A stretch of 64,000 nucleotides of DNA from PALSA-1006 sp963733265. Its GTDB lineage: Bacteria; Pseudomonadota; Gammaproteobacteria; Burkholderiales; Gallionellaceae. Every line of letters starts with the position of its first letter. Within the stretch, counting starts at the first letter, position 1. Below are positions 9,114 through 17,351 of the stretch, piece by piece. The DNA lies in assembly GCA_963733265.1 (NCBI GenBank), contig CAVTCF010000001.1, positions 868,001 to 932,000 of the forward strand, in the 5' to 3' direction. A program made the position numbers and the translations under genes. Under the pieces are notes generated by a model. That model saw only the letters and a list, made by a program, of their open reading frames with translations, did no database searches and was not told the DNA's origin.

Positions 9114-9661
9114 AGCTGCAGCGTTGGCATTGGGCCGTTATTGTGCTGGTGACGGCTGTCCTTGTCGTGATGGCACCTTCGGATGACAGGGATGTTGCAA
9201 AAAAGAATTCCCGTCCGGATAAAACTGTGTCGAACACGCCCGCTTCAAAAGAACCCGCTGCAGACAGGCCACAATCGGTGCAGGGGGAGAGAGTGGAGTT
9301 GGAATTGTTGTCCAAGCTTGAAATACAGCACAAAGAAACTATCCGGGTAAATGATGTTTTTAACCAAACATCCTGGTACGTTGCGCCGCCCCCCCCGCCA
9401 AAATCATTAGTTATTACGCCACCGCCAATAGAAGTTCAGGTTCCTGTTGCCCCCGTGTTGCCATTCATTTATCTTGGACGTTACGGGGATACGGATACTC
9501 GCACGGTTGTACTTTCAAAAGGGGAAAAAGTTTATACCGTAACGGTGGGCGAAATTATTGAGAATACCTATCGTGTCGAAAAATTCACCAAGGGAGCCGT
9601 CAATATGACTTACCTGCCGTTGAATATCGTGCAGTCTTTACGTACCGGAGAGGCTTTGTGA
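9110..9661 (+). CDS. PilP/GspC-like secretin-linking protein
   Basis: A 183-residue protein with an N-terminal membrane anchor (about residues 6-21, WAVIVLVTAVLVVMAP), a charged linker and a proline-rich hinge (PPPPPK, then PPPIEVQVP). A small C-terminal beta domain (about 115-183) begins LPFIYLGRYGD. That layout matches PilP and GspC, whose C-terminal homology region binds the N0 domain of the secretin and connects the inner and outer membrane complexes. The secretin gene follows by about 50 bases, as expected. Homology is judged from architecture and the short beta-domain pattern. Confidence 0.7.
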   Translation: MKLQRWHWAVIVLVTAVLVVMAPSDDRDVAKKNSRPDKTVSNTPASKEPAADRPQSVQGERVELELLSKLEIQHKETIRVNDVFNQTSWYVAPPPPPKSLVITPPPIEVQVPVAPVLPFIYLGRYGDTDTRTVVLSKGEKVYTVTVGEIIENTYRVEKFTKGAVNMTYLPLNIVQSLRTGEAL

Positions 9662-9713
9662 TTACAAGGTCTTTTTGTGGAACATTCAATTTAGAAGCCA
9701 AGGGTCAGATGCT

Positions 9714-12158
9714 ATGCTGAAATTCGAATCTAATCTCAGAGATGCTGCTGCGGTTACTTGCATTGTGATAATACTTTCTCTGGGCGGCTGTGCCAGTCAG
9801 AAATTACATAATGAGGGAATACAACTTGTTCAGGAAGGGCATATCGAGGATGGCCTGCATAAATTAGATCAGGCAAGCAAAACCGATCCCGATAATCTGA
9901 CGTACCGGAACGATTATCTGCGCACCAGAAATCAAGCCACGAATAGTCTTTTGTCCGAGGCTTCAACTGAACGCTCTCGCGGCCACGCAGATGAAGCAAA
10001 GAAAATTTACGAGCGCATTTTAATTATCGATTCCGGCAACCGGAGTGCCAAGCAAGCGCTTGAATTCATCGAGATGGATAAGCGCCATAGCGGGATTGTG
10101 GAAGAAGCACGTGCCCTGTTTGAGAAGGGCGATTTGGAGGAAGCACGTGTGGCACTCAAGCCCGTTTTTATTGAGAACCCGGGAAATGCCGCTGCCGGTG
10201 CTCTGGTTCGCAAGATTGATGAGCAAGAGGCAAAGGATCAATCCGCGGAACCGGTGTTGATGGGTAAATTCAGGAAACCGATTAGTTTGCAGTTCAGGGA
10301 TGCAAATATAAAGATGGTTTTTGAAGCGCTGTCCCGTACGAGCGGCATCAATGTATTGCTGGACAAGGATGTCAAGGGGGATATCAAGACTTCGATTTTC
10401 GTGAAGGATGTTTCTGTTGCGGATGCTATTGATCTTATTCTCATGCAGGCTCAACTGGATAAAAAAATACTCAGCAATAATACGATATTTGTTTATCCGA
10501 ATACTGCGGCAAAGATCAAAGAGCTAAAGGATCTCAAAGTCAGAAGCTTTCACCTGATCTATGCGGACGCGAAGCAGATGATGACGCTGATCAAAACATT
10601 GTTGAAGACCAAAGACGTATTCGTTCACGAGAAGACAAATTCTTTGATCATGAGGGATACACCTGAAGCTATTCATTTGGCGGAAAAACTGATATCTGAT
10701 CAGGACATCGCCGATCCAGAGGTGATGCTGGAAGTTGAAGTTCTTGAAATTACCCGTGCGCGTTTGCGTGACCTTGGCTTGCAGTTCCCGACACAGTTGG
10801 CTTTTAGCGCAATTCCCCCGAATTCTGCGACAGCGATGACAGTGAGCAATTTGAACCAAATTAACAGTGGTTCGATTTCAGTGACTACACCTACGGTGAC
10901 GCTTAATGCGATGCTCGAAGATAGTGATACCAATATACTTTCAAGCCCGCGCTTGCGTGTAAAAAATCATGAAAAAGCCAAAATTATGGTCGGGGAGCGT
11001 GTGCCGATAATTACCAATTCCGTGACACCGGTTACCGGAGGTACCGGCTCGGTAGTAACGGGGACAGTCTCTTATCAGGATGTCGGTTTAAAGTTTGATG
11101 TAGAGCCGGATATTCATCTGGATAATGAAGTGACGATCAAGCTGGGATTGGAAGTCAGCTCGCTGGGGCAGGCCGTTACTACCACTTCAGGATCGTCTGT
11201 CTACATCGTTGGAACACGCAATACTTCAACCGCTTTACGCCTTCATGACGGAGAAACGCAGATACTTGCCGGTTTGGTGACCGACAGCGATACAAGTACA
11301 GTGGATAAAGTTCCTTTGCTGGGACAGATTCCGCTTTTGGGTCACCTTTTTGCAAATGACAACGGAAATAAAACAAAGACAGAAATTATCCTGTCTATTA
11401 CGCCGCATATTGTGGGAAATAAAAAGACGCCGGATGCGCGCGAAATGGAATACTGGTCAGGCACCGATGCGGGGCTGCGCAGTGATCAGTTGGTTTTGAA
11501 GCCCTATGGAGAGGTTTCACTAAATAGCACAGGCCCCAATACTTCAACTGCCCAAGCTCCGTTACCGTCGGCAGTTCCGCAGCCACGGGCACTTGCCCCA
11601 ACGCCGCCACCTGCTATTCAACCGGCGTTGACTGCCCAAACCCAGCCGCCGACAGTTGCAATACCGGTGACAGCAATCAAGACTGCTGCTCCGGCGTCGG
11701 CAGCGGCCGCATCTGATGTCAGCGCCACACCTGACAATGCCGCAACTGTACCGACAGATTTTTCCTGGCAGGGGCCGGCCCAAGCGAAAGTAGGGGACAA
11801 GATAAGTGTGGTTTTTGATGCGCAATCTCTACAAGGCGTGAAGACGCTTAATTTGCATGCGGGCTTCGATCCCAGCGTGTTAAAAGCGGTTGATGTCATC
11901 GAGGGTAATGCGATGAAACAAAATAGCGCAAGCTCAACGCTGTCGAAAGTTATCGATCAGGCGGGTGGGGATATCTCGGTTGATTTGTCCGGCAGCGGAA
12001 CGAATAGGCCGGGCAGTATCTTCACGCTGACGTTCGAGGTTGTTGCACCGGCACAAGAAACGACGGTAACAATTAATTCGATTAGTGGAAACTTGGGTAA
12101 TGGTGACGCTTATTCTCCGGCAGTGCCGGCGCCATTCGCGCTTACAATTGCGCAATGA
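9714..12158 (+). CDS. Lipoprotein secretin with TPR-like N-terminus and C-terminal cohesin-like domain
   Basis: Starting at ATG 9714 the protein has a lipoprotein signal ending LSLGGC (Cys26). An earlier in-frame TTG at 9675 would bury this signal. A TPR-like helical region spans about 30-175. The STN/N0 domain (PISLQFRDANIKMVFEALSR) and an N1 domain come next, followed by the secretin core with the typical segments NILSSPRLRVKNHEKAKIMV and VPLLGQIPLLGHLF, ending near residue 575. An Ala/Pro/Thr-rich linker (about 600-690) leads to a C-terminal beta domain (about 690-814) resembling cohesins (VGDKISVVFDAQ, LNLHAGFDPSVLKAVDV, GSIFTLTFEV). It would form the outer-membrane pore. The cohesin-like tail is unusual for a secretin and may act outside or at the pore rim. 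Confidence 0.9.
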   Translation: MLKFESNLRDAAAVTCIVIILSLGGCASQKLHNEGIQLVQEGHIEDGLHKLDQASKTDPDNLTYRNDYLRTRNQATNSLLSEASTERSRGHADEAKKIYERILIIDSGNRSAKQALEFIEMDKRHSGIVEEARALFEKGDLEEARVALKPVFIENPGNAAAGALVRKIDEQEAKDQSAEPVLMGKFRKPISLQFRDANIKMVFEALSRTSGINVLLDKDVKGDIKTSIFVKDVSVADAIDLILMQAQLDKKILSNNTIFVYPNTAAKIKELKDLKVRSFHLIYADAKQMMTLIKTLLKTKDVFVHEKTNSLIMRDTPEAIHLAEKLISDQDIADPEVMLEVEVLEITRARLRDLGLQFPTQLAFSAIPPNSATAMTVSNLNQINSGSISVTTPTVTLNAMLEDSDTNILSSPRLRVKNHEKAKIMVGERVPIITNSVTPVTGGTGSVVTGTVSYQDVGLKFDVEPDIHLDNEVTIKLGLEVSSLGQAVTTTSGSSVYIVGTRNTSTALRLHDGETQILAGLVTDSDTSTVDKVPLLGQIPLLGHLFANDNGNKTKTEIILSITPHIVGNKKTPDAREMEYWSGTDAGLRSDQLVLKPYGEVSLNSTGPNTSTAQAPLPSAVPQPRALAPTPPPAIQPALTAQTQPPTVAIPVTAIKTAAPASAAAASDVSATPDNAATVPTDFSWQGPAQAKVGDKISVVFDAQSLQGVKTLNLHAGFDPSVLKAVDVIEGNAMKQNSASSTLSKVIDQAGGDISVDLSGSGTNRPGSIFTLTFEVVAPAQETTVTINSISGNLGNGDAYSPAVPAPFALTIAQ

Positions 12159-12177
12159 GTTTCGCGGTAAGCCTGTT

Positions 12178-12651
12178 GTGAAAGCGAAAGGGTTTACCCT
12201 AATCGAGCTGATCATGACGGTGGCGATCATCGGTCTGTTGGCATCGGTGGTGTTGCCACTGGCAGAGTTGGCGGTGCAGCGTAACAAAGAGCAGGATCTC
12301 CGTCTGTCGTTACGCGAAATTCGAAGTGCATTGGATGCTTATAAAAAAGCGGTTGATGACGGGAAGATTCCTCTCGCTGTCGGTTCGTCCGGATATCCTG
12401 AATCATTGCAAGCTTTGGTGGATGGCGCAAAAGATGTGAAAAATCCAACGAGCAATAGCATGATCTATTTTTTGAGGCGAATTCCGCGAGACCCGATGGC
12501 GACAGATGCAACCAAGTCGAACGAAGAGACTTGGGGGAAGCGCAGTTATGAAAGTAGCGCGGATGACCCGCAGGAAGGCAAAGATGTTTACGATGTGTAT
12601 TCTTTGTCCTCTGACTCGGGGTTGAATGGTATTCCCTATAAAAATTGGTAA
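12178..12651 (+). CDS. Pseudopilin (type II secretion/type IV pilin-like)
   Basis: With GTG 12178 as start the leader is only five residues (MKAKG) before the mature FTLIELIMTVAIIGLLASVV, containing Glu5. The mature part has a basic/acidic helix (QRNKEQDLRLSLREIRSALD) and a Pro-rich C-terminal section with RRIPRDPMA, ending PYKNW. This resembles GspG/GspH-type pseudopilins in which a PxDP loop and a Trp end the domain. TTG 12148 is an alternative start with a longer leader. The gene follows the secretin stop by about 20 bases. Confidence 0.85.
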   Translation: MKAKGFTLIELIMTVAIIGLLASVVLPLAELAVQRNKEQDLRLSLREIRSALDAYKKAVDDGKIPLAVGSSGYPESLQALVDGAKDVKNPTSNSMIYFLRRIPRDPMATDATKSNEETWGKRSYESSADDPQEGKDVYDVYSLSSDSGLNGIPYKNW

Positions 12652-12665
12652 GCCGGTGTGCTTGT

Positions 12666-13046
12666 ATGTTAAAAAAAACAAAAGGTGGCTTTACACTGAT
12701 TGAGTTGCTGGTGGTGATGGCAATCATCGCTGTTTTGTTAACAATTGCGGCTCCCCGTTATTTTCACAGCGTAGACAAATCCAAAGAGGCGGTTCTGCAT
12801 CAAAATCTGGAGTTGACCCGGCAAGCGATAGACAAGTATTTTAGTGACAATGGCAAGTATCCCGATTCTCTGGATGATCTCGTTGCCAAAAAATATTTGC
12901 GCACGCTTCCCTATGATCCAATCAGCGAGAGCAATGCGACCTGGGTGATAGTACCTCCGGCATCTGTTGACAAGGGGGCTGTGTATGACATTAAAAGTGG
13001 TGCAGTCGGGATAGGTATTAATGGGACGGAGTACAAGGATTGGTGA
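12666..13046 (+). CDS. Pseudopilin, GspG-like
   Basis: A 126-residue pseudopilin with leader MLKKTKGG and mature N-terminus FTLIELLVVMAIIAVLLTIA. The domain keeps the GspG-like features DNGKYPDSLDDLV and LRTLPYDPISESNATW and ends in YKDW. ATG 12666 is preferred over TTG 12645 because it gives a short basic leader. It is the second GspG-like protein of the operon, next to the one at the operon start, so the machine may build a mixed pseudopilus or use one as a minor tip subunit. Confidence 0.88.
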   Translation: MLKKTKGGFTLIELLVVMAIIAVLLTIAAPRYFHSVDKSKEAVLHQNLELTRQAIDKYFSDNGKYPDSLDDLVAKKYLRTLPYDPISESNATWVIVPPASVDKGAVYDIKSGAVGIGINGTEYKDW

Positions 13047-13603
13047 CGGATCGAATGTATTTTGTCGATCATAACTGTAGAGAACGGTTAAGCCGAAACT
13101 CGTGGCGCCCTATGAGCGGTTTCACTTTTTTGGGGGTGTTGATGATCATCGCAATCATGAGCATAGGTTTGCTTGCGGTGAGTGAAGTTTGGAATATTGC
13201 ACGAAAACGTGAAAAGGAGCAGGAGCTACTTTTCGTTGGGCACCAGTTCCGGGAAGCCATCAAAATGTACTGTACCCGCGGGCCGAGAGGGAGCCAGATT
13301 CAGATTTACCCCATGTATTTGGAAGACATGCTGAAAGATCCGAGATATCCCAATACGCGCAGATATCTTAGAAAAATATACACGGATCCGATGACAGGAA
13401 CAAATGATTGGGGACTATTGAAAAATCCGAATGGCAGTATTTATGGCGTCTATAGCCTGTCTGACGGAACCACGATCAAGCAAGATAATTTTGATTTGGC
13501 GGATGCCGGTTTTGTTGGTAAAAGTAATTACGCCGACTGGAAATTTACTTATACACCCGTTCAGCCTCAAGCTGCGAGCAGCCCCGCCAAGACAACCCCC
13601 TAA
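13043..13603 (+). CDS. Minor pseudopilin lacking Glu5
   Basis: The protein has a prepilin-like N-terminus (MSG before FTFLGVLMIIAIMSIGLLAV), but the residue at mature position 5 is Gly rather than the usual Glu. In known systems the absence of Glu5 is typical of GspK-like tip subunits. The body contains KREKEQELLFVGHQFREAIK and RRYLRKIYTDPMTGTNDWGL, a pattern common in small pseudopilins of atypical type II systems. GTG 13043 overlaps the upstream stop (GTGA) and suggests coupling; ATG 13055 and ATG 13112 are other in-frame starts, and the last gives the most conventional short leader. It is the last gene of the operon. Confidence 0.75.
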   Translation: MTDRMYFVDHNCRERLSRNSWRPMSGFTFLGVLMIIAIMSIGLLAVSEVWNIARKREKEQELLFVGHQFREAIKMYCTRGPRGSQIQIYPMYLEDMLKDPRYPNTRRYLRKIYTDPMTGTNDWGLLKNPNGSIYGVYSLSDGTTIKQDNFDLADAGFVGKSNYADWKFTYTPVQPQAASSPAKTTP

Positions 13604-13735
13604 CGCAGAAGATTGTTCAATAAGGCTAATAAAGTGATAAACTGCCGCGCGAGTTGTGGTCGGTAAGCATTTGTTTACCTAGGGTTTGTTGTGCCAGGTT
13701 GTTTTTCCGGCGTGTTTTATTCCAAATAGTGAATC

Positions 13736-13756
13736 ATTTCGTAATCAAAACGAAAT
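13736..13756 (+). promoter_or_regulatory. Inverted repeat upstream of the GGDEF gene
   Basis: ATTTCGT at 13736-13742 and ACGAAAT at 13750-13756 form a perfect 7-bp inverted repeat with a 7-base spacer, about 135 bases before the GGDEF start. It has no T-tract and sits in AT-rich intergenic DNA, so a protein-binding site is more likely than a terminator. The rest of the 285-base gap (13604-13888) shows no gene. Assignment is by position only. Confidence 0.3.
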
Positions 13757-13888
13757 ATAGGGCGTGATACAAGTGGAGATTGATAGAGTAAGTTCAAAGT
13801 TGTTCGGGATGGATAATCAGTATGAAAACCGCGCATATTTCCACTTTGCTAAAGTATTGTCCTTCCCGCACCATATGGAAAATGTGAA

Positions 13889-14701
13889 ATGATCTTACGA
13901 GCTTTCCTTATTCTTATAGAAGTTTCATTTATCACTGTGTTGAATTATTACATGGCGTCCAGCTATTACTCCCTGGATGTTCTTTATTGTTTGCCGGTTA
14001 TTCAAACTGCCCGATTTTCGGCGTTGCAATCGCAGACATCCTCCGGCACGTATACGCTTCCCATCATTGCTATAATTTGTGCTGTAGCCTGGAGCGCGGC
14101 TGAAGCTGCAGTCATGTGGCCAAGCTTTCCGATCGGTGCAGTGCTGATGAATGTTTTAACACGGGGGGTGACGTTTACAATTATTGCCCGTGTCATTGCA
14201 AAATTGTGGAGAGATAAAGAATCAATTCGGAAAGACAGTCTGACCGGTTTGGCTAACCGTTTGGAACTGTCAAACAGGCTCGAAGAAATTCAAGCACAAA
14301 GCCAATCCTCGGGAAGTCACTACACACTGTTATTTATTAATATTGACCACTTCAGGGCATTTAATGATGAATTTGGTCACCAAAGCGGGGATGATGTACT
14401 CATTTTATTGGCCAATACATTGCTGGAAGTAACCAAAGCCCAAGATGTGGTTTCCAGAATCGCAAGTGACGAGTTTGTAATTCTACTGCCGAGTACGGAC
14501 GAAAAATTAATTAATCAGCTTGCCGTCAGACTCTGCAAAGCGGCAGAAAAAAAATTACATCAAAATGGATGGAATTTAACTTTGTCATTCGGTTATACGA
14601 CCGACATTGGTAAAACGAAAGATTTTGAGGATTTGATGAGAGTTGCGACAGAAAAGCTCAAGAGCAATAGAAATAGTCTAACTTCAATTTTGACCAAATA
14701 A
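13889..14701 (+). CDS. Membrane GGDEF-domain protein with degenerate signature (ASDEF)
   Basis: The N-terminal half is hydrophobic, with membrane segments at about residues 3-27, 55-75 and 80-103. A GGDEF domain (about 115-265) opens with DSLTGLANRLEL, and the metal-binding segment FINIDHFRAFNDEFGH is intact. The catalytic signature is ASDEF (residues 192-196) instead of GG(D/E)EF. Both glycines are replaced, so diguanylate cyclase activity is uncertain and the domain may only bind GTP or signal by contact. It precedes a histidine kinase and a response regulator on the same strand. A short 21-codon frame (13822-13887) ends one base before the ATG, but nothing else supports it. Confidence 0.85.
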   Translation: MILRAFLILIEVSFITVLNYYMASSYYSLDVLYCLPVIQTARFSALQSQTSSGTYTLPIIAIICAVAWSAAEAAVMWPSFPIGAVLMNVLTRGVTFTIIARVIAKLWRDKESIRKDSLTGLANRLELSNRLEEIQAQSQSSGSHYTLLFINIDHFRAFNDEFGHQSGDDVLILLANTLLEVTKAQDVVSRIASDEFVILLPSTDEKLINQLAVRLCKAAEKKLHQNGWNLTLSFGYTTDIGKTKDFEDLMRVATEKLKSNRNSLTSILTK

Positions 14702-14728
14702 TATTCGGATTCTCAAGAAACGTACTTC

Positions 14729-16444
14729 ATGGCTGCGGCAATTAAAGATGTTTACAATGAAAGTGAAGAATCGATTGATCTGCTCATCCAGGTATGGGTA
14801 AGGTTTATTATTGCATTCTACAGTTTGCTGGTTTTTTTCGTGGATCCGAATCAAAACGGATTGGCGAAAGAAATAGTCGATAAACTTCTTATTGCATACT
14901 GTTTGTATAGTGCCTGCATTTTGTTTGTTTACGACATGCAGAACATCCGCAAATTTGTTTCGAAATATATTGCCCATTGGATTGACACCGTATTCTTTAT
15001 ATTACTAATAGCAGCGACCGGGGGGCCTGGAAGCGTTTATTTTTATTTTTTATTTTTCCCGATCATTGTTTCTTCATTTTCATGGGGGTTTAACGAAGGG
15101 TTAAAGGTGACCGCTTTTGCGGTTGTTCTTTACGCACTGGTTTCATTGGGTGTGGTCTTCCTGCATAAACCCTATGATTTGGCCGAAATGCTTTTGCGGC
15201 CATCCTATCTGATAGTGTTCGGGTACATGATTGCGTATTGGGGCGGCGGCAGAATCACACTTAACCGGAGACTTACTCTTTTAAAGGAAATAAGCACGAA
15301 GTGGAATCCCCGTTTCGGATCGGATCACGCTATCAAGGTTAATCTCGGCAGATTGGTGAATTTTTACAAGGGCAATAGATGCTTTATCGTTTTGGAGCGC
15401 GAAGACCGGTTACCAAAGTATGTCATGCACTCGTTTGATTATCGCAAAAGAGATTCCTCGGACGGACCAAAAGAAATCGAAGTGACAACAGCCAAAGAGC
15501 TTCTCTCGCTTCCGCGCTCCATTGCCATTTCCTATGAAAATGTTTCTTCAAACAGTTTGAGAAGTTTTAACAAGTTTGTTTCCTATGATGTGAACACACT
15601 GGAGTCTTCCGAGCGGTATCTTCGGGAAAGTAAATCTCTTTCCAGTTTGTTCGATGATCAATCGTTTATTTCAGTGCCTTACAAACAGCAGGGAGTTTCT
15701 ACCGGCAGGTTATTTTTGCTTGCCGGAAATAAAGAGTTTAGTCGCGCGGATGTTTCCTTTACCAAACAGGTCGCGGATGTTATTTCTTCAGTCATTGACA
15801 ATATGGAGTTGATTGAGAACCTGATTACCGAGGCTAGCGGACAGGAACGCTTAAGAATTTCACTCGATGTTCACGATACAACGATACAGCCTTATATCGG
15901 TTTAACGTTGGCACTGGATGCCTTGCGTATCGAGTTTGATTCAAATTCGCACCTGGCCGATAGAATAAATGAAATCATCCATATGGCGAATATGACCATA
16001 CATGATTTGCGAAGCTACAAAGATACTTTGCGGGAAAAGTCGCTCATGCGAGGCGAGGTTTTGATGTCAGCCATCAAAAACCAGGGCGAAAGGCTGCATC
16101 GGTTTTACGGTATTCAGGTTAATTTTGAAGGTGCAGTTGACCCTAATTTATCCGGAAAAATTGCCGAGGCCGCATTTCAAATTATTAAAGAAGGGCTCAG
16201 CAATATTCTAAGGCATACTAACTCGAAACGGGCGATAGTCTCCATCAGCAATAATGACGCGTTCCTGTTCGTGGAAATTAGAAACGAAACGGATTCCGCG
16301 CTTCCGCCTGTGCAATTTATGCCAAAATCCATCTTCGAGCGGGTCAAAATATTTAATGGGGAAGCAGTCGTGAATCTAAACGTAGACGGCTATACTGTTG
16401 TTCGGATAAAAATTCCTTTGGAAAAGGAACAATATGACAATTAA
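14729..16444 (+). CDS. Membrane sensor histidine kinase (NarL/DegS type) with eroded ATP-binding end
   Basis: About six hydrophobic segments lie in residues 20-185, followed by a GAF-like region (about 200-370). The dimerisation/phosphoacceptor helix ERLRISLDVHDTTIQPYIG has phospho-His at residue 382, as in HisKA_3 kinases. The ATPase domain keeps an N box (AFQIIKEGLSNILRHTNS). The later part, IRNETDSALPPVQFMPK, lacks the DxGxG and GxG glycine motifs that normally bind ATP. It therefore may not autophosphorylate, or it may act as a phosphatase or with a partner. It overlaps the response-regulator gene by 11 bases, a typical two-component pair. Confidence 0.88.
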   Translation: MAAAIKDVYNESEESIDLLIQVWVRFIIAFYSLLVFFVDPNQNGLAKEIVDKLLIAYCLYSACILFVYDMQNIRKFVSKYIAHWIDTVFFILLIAATGGPGSVYFYFLFFPIIVSSFSWGFNEGLKVTAFAVVLYALVSLGVVFLHKPYDLAEMLLRPSYLIVFGYMIAYWGGGRITLNRRLTLLKEISTKWNPRFGSDHAIKVNLGRLVNFYKGNRCFIVLEREDRLPKYVMHSFDYRKRDSSDGPKEIEVTTAKELLSLPRSIAISYENVSSNSLRSFNKFVSYDVNTLESSERYLRESKSLSSLFDDQSFISVPYKQQGVSTGRLFLLAGNKEFSRADVSFTKQVADVISSVIDNMELIENLITEASGQERLRISLDVHDTTIQPYIGLTLALDALRIEFDSNSHLADRINEIIHMANMTIHDLRSYKDTLREKSLMRGEVLMSAIKNQGERLHRFYGIQVNFEGAVDPNLSGKIAEAAFQIIKEGLSNILRHTNSKRAIVSISNNDAFLFVEIRNETDSALPPVQFMPKSIFERVKIFNGEAVVNLNVDGYTVVRIKIPLEKEQYDN

Positions 16445-17120
16445 AACTATTCGCGTCTTGATGATAGACGACCATCGCAGCGTTTTATGGGGTTTGGAAA
16501 AACTGATCGAAAGCCAGAAACCCAGGATGGAAGTCGTCGGAAAATTCACCAGCTTTGCCGAGGCTTCAACTCATGTGGCAGAGCTAACACCGGATATAAT
16601 CCTGCTGGATCTTGATTTGGGGGCTGAAAAGGGTGTGGACATAATTCCCCGGTTGATCAATATTACGACAGCAAAAATTGTTATCCTGACCGGATCCAGA
16701 GACCCGATTTTGCATGATCAAGCCGTTATTGCAGGGGCCAAGGGGATATTGGAAAAAGAAAATTCCGCAGAAACTATCTTAAGTGCGATTGAGCGCGTCT
16801 ATGAGGGCCATTTTTGGATAGATCAAGCGCGGATGACTAGAATTATTACAGATTTGTCCAATCAAAAAGTGGCGAAAGAGACGAATCCTGAACAGCGCAA
16901 AATTGATTTGCTGACGCCACGCGAACGCAAAATTATCCGGTCAATGACGGCTCATGCGGGTGCTTCCGGTAGCGAAGTAGCGAAGTCGATTCATATTAGC
17001 GAAAGTACTCTCAGAAATCACCTGACATCTATTTATTCTAAACTTGAGCTGAGTAACAGACTGGAACTTTGGGACTATGCCCATAAAAATGGTTTGAACA
17101 AAGATGACGGTAGCGCTTAA
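16434..17120 (+). CDS. LuxR/NarL-family response regulator
   Basis: A 228-residue regulator. The receiver domain (about 1-125) has the acidic pocket DDH, phosphoacceptor Asp59 in ILLDLDLG and the conserved Lys after ILTG (KGILEKE). The C-terminal helix-turn-helix (about 160-220) reads LTPRERKIIRSM, then SEVAKSIHISESTLRNHLTS. It should be phosphorylated by the overlapping kinase gene and bind DNA. Targets are not visible; the neighbouring secretion operon and the GGDEF gene are candidates by proximity. Confidence 0.92.
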   Translation: MTIKTIRVLMIDDHRSVLWGLEKLIESQKPRMEVVGKFTSFAEASTHVAELTPDIILLDLDLGAEKGVDIIPRLINITTAKIVILTGSRDPILHDQAVIAGAKGILEKENSAETILSAIERVYEGHFWIDQARMTRIITDLSNQKVAKETNPEQRKIDLLTPRERKIIRSMTAHAGASGSEVAKSIHISESTLRNHLTSIYSKLELSNRLELWDYAHKNGLNKDDGSA

Positions 17121-17351
17121 CTTTATTTTGGGCTGAGTTGCGGGTTTAATTCCCCGGCAGTCTGCGCCATAAATATTTTCCCGCTTTCCGTCTATGGTTC
17201 TACTTTTCTTAAAAAATTTTAAAATGTCAAGAATAAAAGTTAGTTGATAACCGCGTTTTTATAGAACATTATTTCACCTTTTGCAATAAATTTCGGTAAC
17301 ATGTAAGTAGTTGCGCGCCTGTGTCGGTGCGTTGTGTTGATAGGGAGCTTT

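Noticed and set aside
13822..13887. 21-codon frame ending one base before the GGDEF gene
   Set aside because: No clear ribosome site and no recognisable leader or attenuator feature; short frames of this size occur by chance.
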